A stretch of DNA of 64,000 bases from an uncultured Bacteroidales bacterium (GTDB lineage Bacteria; Bacteroidota; Bacteroidia; Bacteroidales; Barnesiellaceae). Positions 36,497-46,071 of the stretch are shown here, in pieces. Where the stretch lies: assembly GCA_949298955.1 (NCBI GenBank), contig CASFYQ010000002.1, positions 124,001 through 188,000 on the forward strand. The letters are read 5' to 3'. The notes under the pieces are model-generated. The model was not told the origin of the DNA, ran no database searches, and saw only the letters and a list, made by a program, of their open reading frames with translations. Every line of letters starts with the position of its first letter. Position 1 is the first letter of the stretch. Position numbers and translations under genes: made by a program.

Positions 36497-38443
36497 TTAT
36501 ATAGTTTTATCTTCTTCGTCCTTCCTATCGACCTCGTCCTTTTCGAGCAGCGCCTTCAATTCTCCGTTGGTACGAATCACCCCTTCCACCTCGTTGCGCA
36601 GCAGCCGCTGCTGGTGGGAGCCAATCCAGTAGACCAACAATCCTATGGGAAACAACGCCAGCAGCACATAACCCCATTTCACCGAGGGGGCCGGGCGATA
36701 CACCCACAGGTTGCGCAACACGGGATAGTCCATCAGTTTACTGATAACCAACTGGCTGCGGCTATTCGAGACATAGCCGACCAAATCGTCTATTTGAGCG
36801 CCCAAAGCCAATATATCGTCCTTGTCATAACCATAGAGACAATAACGCCAATAAGACTGGCGCTTGCCTCCCACCTTGTCGAGATAACGGCGACACGCCT
36901 CGGTGAGTTGCCCGGCCTTCTCAATGGCCACCTCGGGGAACATATCCTCGATAATCACCTCTTTCAACACCACCTTGCGCAACTCCTGCCGTCCCACCAG
37001 CTTGCGGAAGAAATTGATATAGGCATCGGGATTGAACACGGCCGAGTCTTTCACCGCCTTATAGGTGAGGAATATACCCAAGGGCAGGAGTACCGCCGAA
37101 CTGAGCCACATTCCTTCCCATACCTCCCAACGGCCGTCGCGAGCCAGCTTGTAACCGCTGTTGTCGATGATGTAGTAAAAGATGAACATAAACACCGACA
37201 CCACCACCGGCATGCCCAATCCGCCTTTGCGGATAATAGCTCCCAGCGGGGCTCCGATGAAGAAAAAGATAATACAGGCAAACGAGAGGGTGAATTTCTT
37301 GTACATCTCGATTTGATGCCGTCTGATTACCTTGTTCTCTTCGACCATTGTGTAACTGCGGAACTCATAGTCCGACCGATAGCGTTCGGCCCGCGCAACG
37401 GCCCTATCGAGATACAACTGCTTGCGCTGCAAACTGCCGCCGCCAAACACGCTGTCGAGATTGAGCGTTGCCGCCTCGGCAATCGCTTTCTGCTCGCGCA
37501 CCGAATCATTGGCCGATATTCGGGAACCCGACCGATCATAAAGCGAGAAATAGCCCGACAGTTGCAGGCTGCGGGCATAATTGTCGCCGATACTGTCGAC
37601 TCGGTAAGTCATCGAGTCAATCGACGACTGCAACGCCGCCAGGTCTTTCCCGATATATTGGTTCTGCATGATGCCGTCGTCCATACGGTTGAAATTGGCA
37701 TCGAAGGCTATCATAATTTCTTTCAGCGAAAAGGTCTCCCGGCGGTACGGTATATTGCTGGCATTGGTACGCTGGTCACGCAGGTTTTCAAACGACTCGC
37801 CGTTATACAAGGTCAGAAACAGATGCTCCTTGTCGTCGGTCATCTTCATCTTGCCCGAGTCGGCCAGGATAATCATGGCATTGTCAAAGCCCGCCGACAT
37901 GTCATAAATCATCACGTCGTAGAGCATGCCGGTCTTGTGGTCTTTTTTCTTCACATACAGATTATAGCCGCTTATCTGATCATAGAATACCCCCTCGGGA
38001 ATATCGAGCTCGGGCGATTTCTGCCGCATGGAATAGAGCAGGGTCCACATCTTCACCTGCGACTTGGGCAACACATCGTTTTGGAAAAAGAAAGCACCGA
38101 TGGCAACGAATATGAGAAAAATAACCAGCGGCCGCATGATTTGAAGCAAAGAGATACCGGCCGCCTTGATTGCCAGCAATTCCAACCGCTCGCCCAAGTT
38201 GCCGAATGTCATGAGCGAGGCCAGCAAAATAGCCAACGGCAACGCCATGGGCACCATTGTCACGGCTGCATAGAAAAACAATTCGGCCAAGACCGACATT
38301 TCGAGACCCTTCCCCACCATCTCATCGACATACCGCCACAGAAATTGCATGAGTACGATGAACAAGCAGATGAAGAATGTCATCAGAAACAGAGGTAAGA
38401 AGCTCTTCAGGATAAACCTGTATAGACGTTTGATATAGAACAT
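36497..38443 (-). CDS. LptF/LptG-family permease
   Basis: A 648-residue inner-membrane protein of the YjgP/YjgQ family, which with LptB and LptC extracts lipopolysaccharide from the inner membrane. N-terminal helices (about 10-110), a large periplasmic jellyroll-like part (about 110-335, with many charged residues) and C-terminal helices (about 345-430) fit the family. An extra soluble C-terminal region of about 130 residues then leads to another hydrophobic segment near 590-615. The ATG at 38443 (MFYIKRLYRFILKSF) is preferred over 38479, since family members start with this amphipathic helix. Whether it acts as LptF, LptG or both is not clear. Confidence 0.85.
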   Translation of the reverse strand: MFYIKRLYRFILKSFLPLFLMTFFICLFIVLMQFLWRYVDEMVGKGLEMSVLAELFFYAAVTMVPMALPLAILLASLMTFGNLGERLELLAIKAAGISLLQIMRPLVIFLIFVAIGAFFFQNDVLPKSQVKMWTLLYSMRQKSPELDIPEGVFYDQISGYNLYVKKKDHKTGMLYDVMIYDMSAGFDNAMIILADSGKMKMTDDKEHLFLTLYNGESFENLRDQRTNASNIPYRRETFSLKEIMIAFDANFNRMDDGIMQNQYIGKDLAALQSSIDSMTYRVDSIGDNYARSLQLSGYFSLYDRSGSRISANDSVREQKAIAEAATLNLDSVFGGGSLQRKQLYLDRAVARAERYRSDYEFRSYTMVEENKVIRRHQIEMYKKFTLSFACIIFFFIGAPLGAIIRKGGLGMPVVVSVFMFIFYYIIDNSGYKLARDGRWEVWEGMWLSSAVLLPLGIFLTYKAVKDSAVFNPDAYINFFRKLVGRQELRKVVLKEVIIEDMFPEVAIEKAGQLTEACRRYLDKVGGKRQSYWRYCLYGYDKDDILALGAQIDDLVGYVSNSRSQLVISKLMDYPVLRNLWVYRPAPSVKWGYVLLALFPIGLLVYWIGSHQQRLLRNEVEGVIRTNGELKALLEKDEVDRKDEEDKTI

Positions 38444-38606
38444 TCTTTTGCCGATTATCAGACTGCAAAAGTAACGCAAAAAAATGAATTTCCGAACAAG
38501 CTGTAACGTTTATTGGGAAGAACCTCCACAAACGGTGGGACTCCGCCTTTTTCACCCCGGCACACAACGCATGCTCCCGGGGCGAGCAAACAGCTTCAAG
38601 TCAAGG

Positions 38607-38990
38607 TCACACACCCAACTTGCGACGGAGGGTTTCAATCTGGTGGTCCCACAAGTCGCGGCTGTCGGCCATCTCGTCGGGGTAAGCAAAATCGGTAATG
38701 GTCAGCATGGTGGCTCCCGTCAACTCCGAAGAGGTGATACGCAGCTCGAAATAGCTCTTTTCCTCCTCATCGTCGAGCCAGTGAAAGCGAATATAATATC
38801 CCGTGCGCATTGCCGTCTGGTGAGCCTGTTGCGACGATTTGTTCCAAAAGAAAGTAAACAACTTGTCATCGCTCTGCACATCGTCGGCAAACCAGTCCGA
38901 CAGGCCGTTCTTAGTAGCTATATACGGCCACAACAAAGCAGGAGAAACACTTTTTAGCTCATATTCAATCACAAACTTTTCCTTATTCAT
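38607..38990 (-). CDS. START-like/AHSA1-fold protein
   Basis: A 127-residue single-domain protein beginning MNKEKFVIEYELKSVSPALL. The LWPYIATKNGLSDWFADDV block and C-terminal LWDHQIETLRRKLGV helix are typical of the START/Bet v1-like fold (AHSA1 group) found in Bacteroidetes. Such proteins bind small hydrophobic ligands or act with chaperones; the ligand is not known. It is alone on the minus strand, 163 bases upstream of the LptF/G gene. Confidence 0.75.
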   Translation of the reverse strand: MNKEKFVIEYELKSVSPALLWPYIATKNGLSDWFADDVQSDDKLFTFFWNKSSQQAHQTAMRTGYYIRFHWLDDEEEKSYFELRITSSELTGATMLTITDFAYPDEMADSRDLWDHQIETLRRKLGV

Positions 38991-39177
38991 AAACCTCTCT
39001 ATATTATAGTATTTCCCTCTACAATCAGATGAAAATTTTTCGATTTCCGACGGCGAATATAGAGATATTATTCTTATCTTTCGCTGTAAAACCCGAAAAA
39101 ATAGAATGAAAACGAAAATTCGGGCCGTTTTATAGAATATTTCCCCCGAATTGCAAACTGGATATTACATTTATTGC

Positions 39178-39185
39178 TACATTTG
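39178..39185 (+). promoter_or_regulatory. Promoter -7 box TACATTTG for pta-ackA
   Basis: TACATTTG matches TAnnTTTG 35 bases before the pta ATG. TTGC at 39151-39154 could serve as the -33 element at a spacing slightly longer than usual. Confidence 0.6.
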
Positions 39186-39220
39186 CACTATAAAAAATAA
39201 CATAAAAAACCAGTCAGACT

Positions 39221-40228
39221 ATGAATTTGATGGAACGAATGGTGAAACAAGCCCAAGCAAATAAACAACGCATTGTTTTACCAGAAGGGACAGAGGAGCG
39301 CACCATACAGGCTGCCGACCGTATACTGGCCGACAACATAGCTGATGTGATCCTTATCGGCAATCCCGCCGAAATCAAGGCTCTTGCCAGCCAATATCAC
39401 CTGACCCACATCGACAAGGCCACCGTGGTAAACCCGGCAAATCACGACAAAAAAGAGACTTATACCCAACTGCTCTACGAGTTGAGAAAAGCCAAGGGTA
39501 TGACCCTCGAAAAAGCACAAAAAATGGTTGAAGACCCCTTGTACTTAGGCTGCCTCATGATAAAAAACGGCGATGCCGACGGCGAGGTTGCCGGCGCCCG
39601 CAACACCACGGGCAACGTACTGCGTTCGGCCTTCCAGATTATCAAAACGGTTCCCGGCGTAAAAGTGGTATCGGGAGCCTTCCTGATGTTTGTCCCCGAC
39701 ACATCGTATGGCGAAAACGGCCTCATGGTATTTGCCGACTGTGCCGTGCTGCCTAATCCCAATGCCGAAGAGATGGCTCAAATTGCCGTATCGACCGCCA
39801 AAACCGCCCGCGACATCGCCGACATAGACCCCCGCATCGCCATGCTGAGCTTCTCGTCGAAAGGCAGTGCCAGCCACGAGATGGTCGACAAGGTGGTCGA
39901 GGCTACCCGGTTGGCTCGCGAAATGGAACCCTCCTTGAAAATCGACGGCGAGTTACAGGCCGATGCCGCCATCGTCCCCGCCATAGGGGCCAGCAAAGCT
40001 CCCGGCAGCGAAATCGCCGGACATGCCAACGTACTGGTATTCCCTTCGCTCGAAGTAGGAAACATCGCCTACAAGCTCGTTCAACGTCTGGCTCATGCCC
40101 AGGCCGTAGGCCCTATTCTCCAAGGCATTGCCGCCCCGGTCAACGACCTCTCGCGCGGCTGCTCGGTCGACGACATCTACAACATGATTGCCATCACCTG
40201 CAACCAAGCCATCAGTCTCAAAAAATAA
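39221..40228 (+). CDS. pta: Phosphate acetyltransferase
   Basis: A 335-residue cytoplasmic enzyme converting acetyl-CoA and phosphate to acetyl phosphate. It is the short, single-domain form. The blocks RIVLPEGTEERT, GDADGEVAGARNTTGNVLR and the C-terminal HAQAVGPILQGIAAPVNDLS are characteristic. With ackA, 19 bases downstream, it forms the ATP-yielding acetate branch of fermentation. Confidence 0.96.
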   Translation: MNLMERMVKQAQANKQRIVLPEGTEERTIQAADRILADNIADVILIGNPAEIKALASQYHLTHIDKATVVNPANHDKKETYTQLLYELRKAKGMTLEKAQKMVEDPLYLGCLMIKNGDADGEVAGARNTTGNVLRSAFQIIKTVPGVKVVSGAFLMFVPDTSYGENGLMVFADCAVLPNPNAEEMAQIAVSTAKTARDIADIDPRIAMLSFSSKGSASHEMVDKVVEATRLAREMEPSLKIDGELQADAAIVPAIGASKAPGSEIAGHANVLVFPSLEVGNIAYKLVQRLAHAQAVGPILQGIAAPVNDLSRGCSVDDIYNMIAITCNQAISLKK

Positions 40229-40247
40229 CCTTAATACCACATACCTT

Positions 40248-41456
40248 ATGAAAATATTAGTATTAAATTGCGGTAGTTCATCGGTTAAATACAAACTGTT
40301 CGAAATCGAGACCAAAACCGTATTGGCCCAAGGCGGCGCAGAAAAAATAGGACTGGAAGACTCGTTCTTGAAACTCACCCTCCCCAACGGAGAGAAAGTA
40401 ATCTTGAAAAGCCCCATGCCCGAGCACCACTCGGCCATACAAAACATCCTCAACGTGCTCACCGGTAAAGAATATGGCTGCATCAAGTCGTTCGACGAAA
40501 TTGACGCCGTAGGCCACCGGGTCGTTCACGGCGGTGAAAAATTCAACACCAGCGTGCTTATCACCGACGAGGTAATCGCCAAAATAAAAGAGTGCTACGA
40601 CATCGCCCCCCTGCACAACCCGGTAAACATGGCCGGTATCGACGCCATCTCGCAACTGATGCCCTCGGTACCCCAGGTGGGTGTATTCGACACGGCTTTC
40701 CACCAGACCATGTCGGCACATGCCTACATGTATGCACTGCCCTACGACCTCTATACCCGCTACGGCATTCGCCGCTACGGATTCCACGGTACCAGCCACC
40801 GCTATGTATCGCGTCGGGCCTGTGATTTTTTGGGCGTCCCCTACGAGCAACAACGCATCATCACCTGCCACATCGGTAACGGAGGGTCCATCACAGCCAT
40901 CAAAGAAGGCAAATCGGTCGACACGTCGATGGGTATGACTCCCGTCGAGGGACTGATGATGGGAACCCGCTCGGGCGACGTCGACGCCGGCGTTCTCACC
41001 TATCTCATGGACAAGGAGCACCTCGACTCGGCCGGTATCGCCAACCTGGTGAACAAGAAGAGCGGTGTGGCCGGTATCTCGGGACTCTCGTCCGACATGC
41101 GCGACATCGAGGCCGGCGTAGCCGCCAACAACGAGCGCGCAATCCTTGCCCTGCAAATGTATGAATACCGCATCGTCAAATACATAGGCGCTTATGCCGC
41201 AGCTTTGGGCGGTGTCGACATCATCGTCTTCACGGGTGGTGTAGGCGAAAATCAAACCTCGACCCGCGAAGCCGTGTGCAAACCGCTCGCCTTCATGGGC
41301 GTAGAAATCGATGCCGAGTTGAACAAAACGATTCGCGGTACCGAAAGCCTTATCAGCACCCCGGCTTCGAAAGTAAAAGTGGTTGTTATCCCTACCGACG
41401 AGGAATACATGATTGCTTCCGACACGAAAGCCGTACTCGACAGTTTGAAAAAATAA
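40248..41456 (+). CDS. ackA: Acetate kinase
   Basis: A 402-residue enzyme that transfers phosphate from acetyl phosphate to ADP. The ASKHA-fold motifs VLNCGSSSVKY (residues 4-14), GHRVVHGG, GFHGTSHRYVS, CHIGNGGSITA and FTGGVGENQ are all intact. The ATG at 40248 fits the conserved N-terminus; an in-frame upstream start would lie inside pta. The pair ends at a strong terminator at 41531. Confidence 0.97.
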   Translation: MKILVLNCGSSSVKYKLFEIETKTVLAQGGAEKIGLEDSFLKLTLPNGEKVILKSPMPEHHSAIQNILNVLTGKEYGCIKSFDEIDAVGHRVVHGGEKFNTSVLITDEVIAKIKECYDIAPLHNPVNMAGIDAISQLMPSVPQVGVFDTAFHQTMSAHAYMYALPYDLYTRYGIRRYGFHGTSHRYVSRRACDFLGVPYEQQRIITCHIGNGGSITAIKEGKSVDTSMGMTPVEGLMMGTRSGDVDAGVLTYLMDKEHLDSAGIANLVNKKSGVAGISGLSSDMRDIEAGVAANNERAILALQMYEYRIVKYIGAYAAALGGVDIIVFTGGVGENQTSTREAVCKPLAFMGVEIDAELNKTIRGTESLISTPASKVKVVVIPTDEEYMIASDTKAVLDSLKK

Positions 41457-41530
41457 AGGGCCACACAAAGATGCAAAGCAGACATGAGTTGCCCGCAACG
41501 GTGTGACGATTCTGCATCTGCCCGATACAA

Positions 41531-41578
41531 ACACCCTGTCGCCTGCCCGCTCCCGGGAGTGCAACAGGGTGTCTTTTT
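41531..41578. terminator. Terminator between ackA and the efflux operon
   Basis: ACACCCTGT at 41531-41539 pairs with ACAGGGTGT at 41564-41572, with an inner CCCGGG loop stem, followed by CTTTTTC. It ends ackA and may also serve the convergent efflux operon. Confidence 0.78.
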
Positions 41579-41591
41579 CATATCATATCAC

Positions 41592-42908
41592 TCATTCAAG
41601 CCTTCCTGTGGCCCGCAGGTACCCGGTCTCGTAAATCTTGTACTGAGTTTGAGCCTCGATTACATTACTCTCGGCCTGCTGCCACTGCGACTGGGCGTCG
41701 AGCAAATCGGTCAACGAGGCCATCGAGGCTGCATAACGGTTGCGCATGACCCGCAAATTCTCGACAGCCTGCTGCAATCCGGTCTGTGCCATGCCTACCA
41801 AACGGTAACCATCTTGCACATTGCGCACGGCCTGCTGCACTTCGAGGTTGAGCAAGCGACTGTTCTTCTGCAACTCCAACTCGGCGCTACGCAACTCGTA
41901 GCGCGCCTTGCGCACCTTTTTATGGACCTCTCCCCAATGGAACAAAGGCACTTTTATCGCCAGCGCCACCATGCCTATGCCATCGCGAAACTCCTCCGAA
42001 TAAGGCATCATCGTGCCGTTACCGACATCGACCATGCTGTTGAGCTTGATGTTTCCATAATAGGTATATCCGGCCGATAGCCCCACCGTCGGGAGCATCT
42101 CGGCCCGAGCATTCTTAATCTGCAACTTGCCTATCTCGACCTGTTGTTTGAGCAAGGCAAGTTCAGGACGGTTGCCAATCTCGGCCGTAAGCAACCCCGG
42201 TTCTGTAACGACCCAAGCCGTATCGGTGGGCACGATAGCCGTTGTGTCATCGACCCCTATCAACCGACACAGCGACATCCGGCACAAATCGGCACCGTTG
42301 CGCGCCTTTTGCAACTGATAATGTATCTCGCTTTGCTTGGCCTGAACACGCAACAGATCGTTCTCGATAATCATTCCTGCCGCAAGCGACCCGCTCATTT
42401 GGCGAAACAACGTATCCATCTGCTCGCAATAGCTCTCGAGCATGCGCACCTTGCGATTGACAGCAATGTAAGTCCAATAGGCATTATCGGCATCGACCAG
42501 AATGTCCATGCGGGCCATGCGCAACTGCTCTCCGGCCGCAGCCTCGCCAATGCGGGCCATGCGCTTCCCGGCCGAAATTTTACCTCCGGTATAGATAGGC
42601 TGGGTCAAGGTAATGCCGGCCATATACACCCCCCGCATGCTCAATTCCATACCCATCATGTCGATATCGGGAAATACATAGGCCCCGGTAGCCGACCCTT
42701 CGAGTTTGGGTAAATAGGCCGTCGTCGCGATGCGATTGTCGAGCTCGGCCTGGCGCAACCGAATATCGGCCTGTTCGAGGTCTTCGCTGTGAGCCAGTAC
42801 CATTTCCCTGCACCGGCTGTGCGAAAGCAACAGCGGTTGGGCCATTGCCGCATTCATTCCCATCAATCCAACGGCACAAACTATCGTATATATCGTTTTC
42901 AATTTCAT
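41592..42908 (-). CDS. TolC-family outer-membrane efflux channel
   Basis: A 438-residue protein with a signal peptide (1-23, AMA-Q). Two long helical hairpin repeats separated by strands match the TolC/OEP family; PLFHWGEVHKKVRKARYEL (about residues 320-340) and VQQAVRNVQDGYRLV are family-type helices. It is the exit channel of the tripartite pump whose other parts precede it. It starts 13 bases after the pump gene. Confidence 0.92.
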   Translation of the reverse strand: MKLKTIYTIVCAVGLMGMNAAMAQPLLLSHSRCREMVLAHSEDLEQADIRLRQAELDNRIATTAYLPKLEGSATGAYVFPDIDMMGMELSMRGVYMAGITLTQPIYTGGKISAGKRMARIGEAAAGEQLRMARMDILVDADNAYWTYIAVNRKVRMLESYCEQMDTLFRQMSGSLAAGMIIENDLLRVQAKQSEIHYQLQKARNGADLCRMSLCRLIGVDDTTAIVPTDTAWVVTEPGLLTAEIGNRPELALLKQQVEIGKLQIKNARAEMLPTVGLSAGYTYYGNIKLNSMVDVGNGTMMPYSEEFRDGIGMVALAIKVPLFHWGEVHKKVRKARYELRSAELELQKNSRLLNLEVQQAVRNVQDGYRLVGMAQTGLQQAVENLRVMRNRYAASMASLTDLLDAQSQWQQAESNVIEAQTQYKIYETGYLRATGRLE

Positions 42909-42921
42909 CGTTTTTCTGATT

Positions 42922-45900
42922 TTATACGTTAACTGGTTTTCTGATATGGAACATCGCCGCATAGAAAAGCGGCAATAACACGAGAGTGATTATCGTCCCC
43001 ACAGAGAGACCGCCCATGATGGTAATGGCCATCGAGCTATACATGGGGTCGGTTACGAGCGGAATCATACCCACGATAGTCGTGAGCGAAGCCATTAACA
43101 CAGGGCGCACACGTGAAACCGTGGCTTCGATAACGGCCGTATAGGGCGACTGTTTCTCTTCGAATTGCAGGCGATTGATTTCATCGACCAGCACGATGGC
43201 GTTTTTGACCATCATACCCATTAACCCCATCATTCCGATAATGGCCATGAAGGTAAAAGGCTGATTGCTTGCCAGCAGTGCCGGAGTAATACCGCAGAAG
43301 ATAAAGGGGATACAGCAGAGTATGAGAATCACCTTTCGCCAACTGTTAAACAGGAACAACAAGATAATCAAAATAATGAAAATGGTAAGTGGTGCGAATT
43401 TCAAGACATTGCTCATCGCCTCGCCTTGCAACTCGCCCTCGCCTACCCAACGCATGCCATACCCGTCGGGCAGTTCTATCGATTCGATTTCGTCTTTAAT
43501 CGACTCAACCACTTTGGCGGGAGTCGCCTCATCGCAATAAGGATTGGGGTCGCACTCGGCCTCGATGACTCGCCGGCCATTCATGCGCAACACCACATCT
43601 TCGTCCCAATCGAGCCGTATGTGGTGAGCCACGTTGTTCAACGGGGTAGCTCTGAAAAGCTGGTCTTGCAAGGCACTCATGCTCTGCCCTCCCGACAAAG
43701 CACTTTGCAGCATCTCGTTCGAAAAGTGCAAGTTGAGCGTGCTCCACACCGGTATATTCTCGAGATTACGAATAGTCGAGCCGTCATCATTGCGCACTTT
43801 GAGATTGAGCATCACCATACGTTCCTGGTCATTAAGCACACCCACCGGCATGCCGTCGGTTGCCGCCAGCAAGGCGTTAGCCACATCGCCGCGCCCGATG
43901 CCCGAGCGCAAAGCGTCCTGCTGGTCATATTCGGCCACCAACGATTTCCCCTTCGGTTTCCAGTTGTTCTGCACCGAATAAGCGTCGACATATGGCGAAC
44001 GGCGCATAATCTCCTCGGCCTGGGCACTCAACCGACGCAACACGGCCGGGTCGGGCCCCGAGAACTCTACTTCGACCGTATGCGAGGTAGAAATCGAGAA
44101 ATTATATTTTCGGGTGCGGATATAGGCCTCGGGATACTCGCGGCGCAACTGCTCGCGCACCACAGGTATCTGCTCGACAACCGTGCGATAATCTTTACAG
44201 TCGACAATCAACTCGCCATAACAATCGCCTCCCGAAGTCATGGGCCGCACCAGGCAGTAATGGGCAGGAGCGCTTCCCTGGCTAACGGCCACCCGGTCGA
44301 TTTGGGGATTCTGCGAAATCCGCTCGCTCATCTGCAACAACCTGGCACACACCGTATCGGCATTAGTGGCCGAGGGGAAGAAACACTCGACTACAAACTG
44401 CTTGTATTCAAAATCGGGGAAGAAGAGGTTCTTAACCTGTTTCAGGCACACCAAACACACGACCAACAGCCCGACAGAGACACCAATCGTGACTCGCTTG
44501 TATCCGATGAGAAAAGAGATAGTCTTACGCACAAACCTGTGCACCGGCGAATCCATCACGGCCACAGGAGCTCCGCTGTCGCTGCCCTTCTCGCGGCGAG
44601 GCAACCACGAATGGGCACAAACCGGCACTTGAATGAGAGCCAGCACCCAGCTGGCCAACAAACTCACACACAGCACCAAAAACAAATCTCCGGCATATTC
44701 GCCGGCCGAATCGGGCGAAAGATAGACACACAGGAAAGCCGAAGCGGCAATAATCGTAGCCCCAAGCAACGGCATCGCCGTGTTGCGTCCGATGCGATAA
44801 AGATAAGTCTCGGGCGGCAGCCCGCGCTTTTTGTCAATCAAGATACCGTCCATAATTACCACGGCATTGTCGACCAGCATACCCATCGCCACAATAAAAG
44901 CGCCCAGCGATATACGCTGCAACGTTGTTCCGCACATGAGCAGAATAGGGAACGAGATACATACCGTCAGCACCAGTCCGAAGCCGATAATGAGACCGCT
45001 GCGCCACCCCATCGTGAAGATGAGTACCAAAATAACGATGGCAACCGACTCGACCAGATTCCACATAAACGACGAGATGGCCTCGTCGACCTTATCGGGC
45101 TGGAAAAAAATCTTGTCGGTAGCAAATCCGGCAGGTAGGTTTTTCATCGCCTCGGCCAATCGGGCATCGACCGCCCGCCCCACATCGGGCACAATGGCCG
45201 ACGATTCCATGGCAATACAGATGGCCAAAGCCGGTTTCCCGTCGACAAAAAAACCGTTGCGCTGCGGGGTAGCATATCCCCGCTTCACCTGAGCCACATC
45301 GCCAATACGCAACAACTTGCCATCGAGAGTCTGTATCGGCAGGTTGCGAATATCCTCCTCGTCCTCGACCGGCGAGTCGACATAAAGAGCAATGCGCTCG
45401 CCATCGCTCCCGTATCGGCCGGCATTAACGGTTTTGCCGGCACTTTGCAGAGCCATCATAATCTGGGTAGGAATAACTCCGTTGCGGGCTATCTGCTCTT
45501 TCGATACGATAATATCGATTACCTCGTCGCGATTTCCCACGACATTGATACGTTTCACCCCCTTCACATCGAGCAGTTCGCGTTGCAGATAACGGGCATA
45601 GCGATACATCTCGGGATAGTCATACCCGTCGGCCGTGAGAGCATAAAAGATACCATATACGTCCATCATGTCGTCCATGACGATAGGCGCATAGCACCCT
45701 TGCGGCAATCGGGAAGCCGCATCGTTGACCTTACGTCGCAACAGGTCGAAATGCTGTTCGAGGTCGCGATTCAACACCGTCATCTGAAACTCGACGGTAA
45801 ACAGCGCCATGCTGTTCTGGCACTCGCTCTTCACCTTCTTGACATTGGGGAGCGCCCGCAGCTCGTCTTCCATGAGTTGAGCCACTTTCAACTCCATTTC

Positions 45901-46071
45901 GTGCGCACTGGCTCCCGGCCACGACACAATCACCATAGCCTGTTTGGCCGATACGGCCGGGTCTTCGAGCTTGGGCATCTGCACAAACGACAAGACCCCG
46001 GCTACCAAAATTACGACCATCAGTGACCAAAAGAGAACAGGCCGCCGCATGAAAAATTCGGTTATCTTCAT
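42922..46071 (-). CDS. RND-family efflux pump, inner-membrane subunit
   Basis: A 1049-residue proton-driven pump of the AcrB type. The ATG at 46071 shares a base with the stop of the preceding gene (TGATG); a GTG one codon earlier is possible. The N-terminus ITEFFMRRPVLFWSLMVVILV, the two large periplasmic loops and the two sets of transmembrane helices are present. The helix-4 motif reads GMLVDNAVVIMDG, with one of the two Asp of AcrB (DD), as in many RND pumps. The helix-10/11 region is MGLMGMMVKNAIVLVDEINR. The substrate is not evident; drugs, bile salts or other hydrophobic compounds are usual for such pumps. Confidence 0.94.
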   Translation of the reverse strand: MKITEFFMRRPVLFWSLMVVILVAGVLSFVQMPKLEDPAVSAKQAMVIVSWPGASAHEMELKVAQLMEDELRALPNVKKVKSECQNSMALFTVEFQMTVLNRDLEQHFDLLRRKVNDAASRLPQGCYAPIVMDDMMDVYGIFYALTADGYDYPEMYRYARYLQRELLDVKGVKRINVVGNRDEVIDIIVSKEQIARNGVIPTQIMMALQSAGKTVNAGRYGSDGERIALYVDSPVEDEEDIRNLPIQTLDGKLLRIGDVAQVKRGYATPQRNGFFVDGKPALAICIAMESSAIVPDVGRAVDARLAEAMKNLPAGFATDKIFFQPDKVDEAISSFMWNLVESVAIVILVLIFTMGWRSGLIIGFGLVLTVCISFPILLMCGTTLQRISLGAFIVAMGMLVDNAVVIMDGILIDKKRGLPPETYLYRIGRNTAMPLLGATIIAASAFLCVYLSPDSAGEYAGDLFLVLCVSLLASWVLALIQVPVCAHSWLPRREKGSDSGAPVAVMDSPVHRFVRKTISFLIGYKRVTIGVSVGLLVVCLVCLKQVKNLFFPDFEYKQFVVECFFPSATNADTVCARLLQMSERISQNPQIDRVAVSQGSAPAHYCLVRPMTSGGDCYGELIVDCKDYRTVVEQIPVVREQLRREYPEAYIRTRKYNFSISTSHTVEVEFSGPDPAVLRRLSAQAEEIMRRSPYVDAYSVQNNWKPKGKSLVAEYDQQDALRSGIGRGDVANALLAATDGMPVGVLNDQERMVMLNLKVRNDDGSTIRNLENIPVWSTLNLHFSNEMLQSALSGGQSMSALQDQLFRATPLNNVAHHIRLDWDEDVVLRMNGRRVIEAECDPNPYCDEATPAKVVESIKDEIESIELPDGYGMRWVGEGELQGEAMSNVLKFAPLTIFIILIILLFLFNSWRKVILILCCIPFIFCGITPALLASNQPFTFMAIIGMMGLMGMMVKNAIVLVDEINRLQFEEKQSPYTAVIEATVSRVRPVLMASLTTIVGMIPLVTDPMYSSMAITIMGGLSVGTIITLVLLPLFYAAMFHIRKPVNV

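Noticed and set aside
36494..36560. FMN riboswitch before ribBA
   Set aside because: Only three bases separate ribBA from the upstream LptF/G gene, and no RFN-type structure is visible in that gene's end.
36614..38398. Long plus-strand reading frame opposite the LptF/G gene
   Set aside because: His- and Gln-rich composition typical of antisense frames; the minus strand is a well-supported membrane protein.
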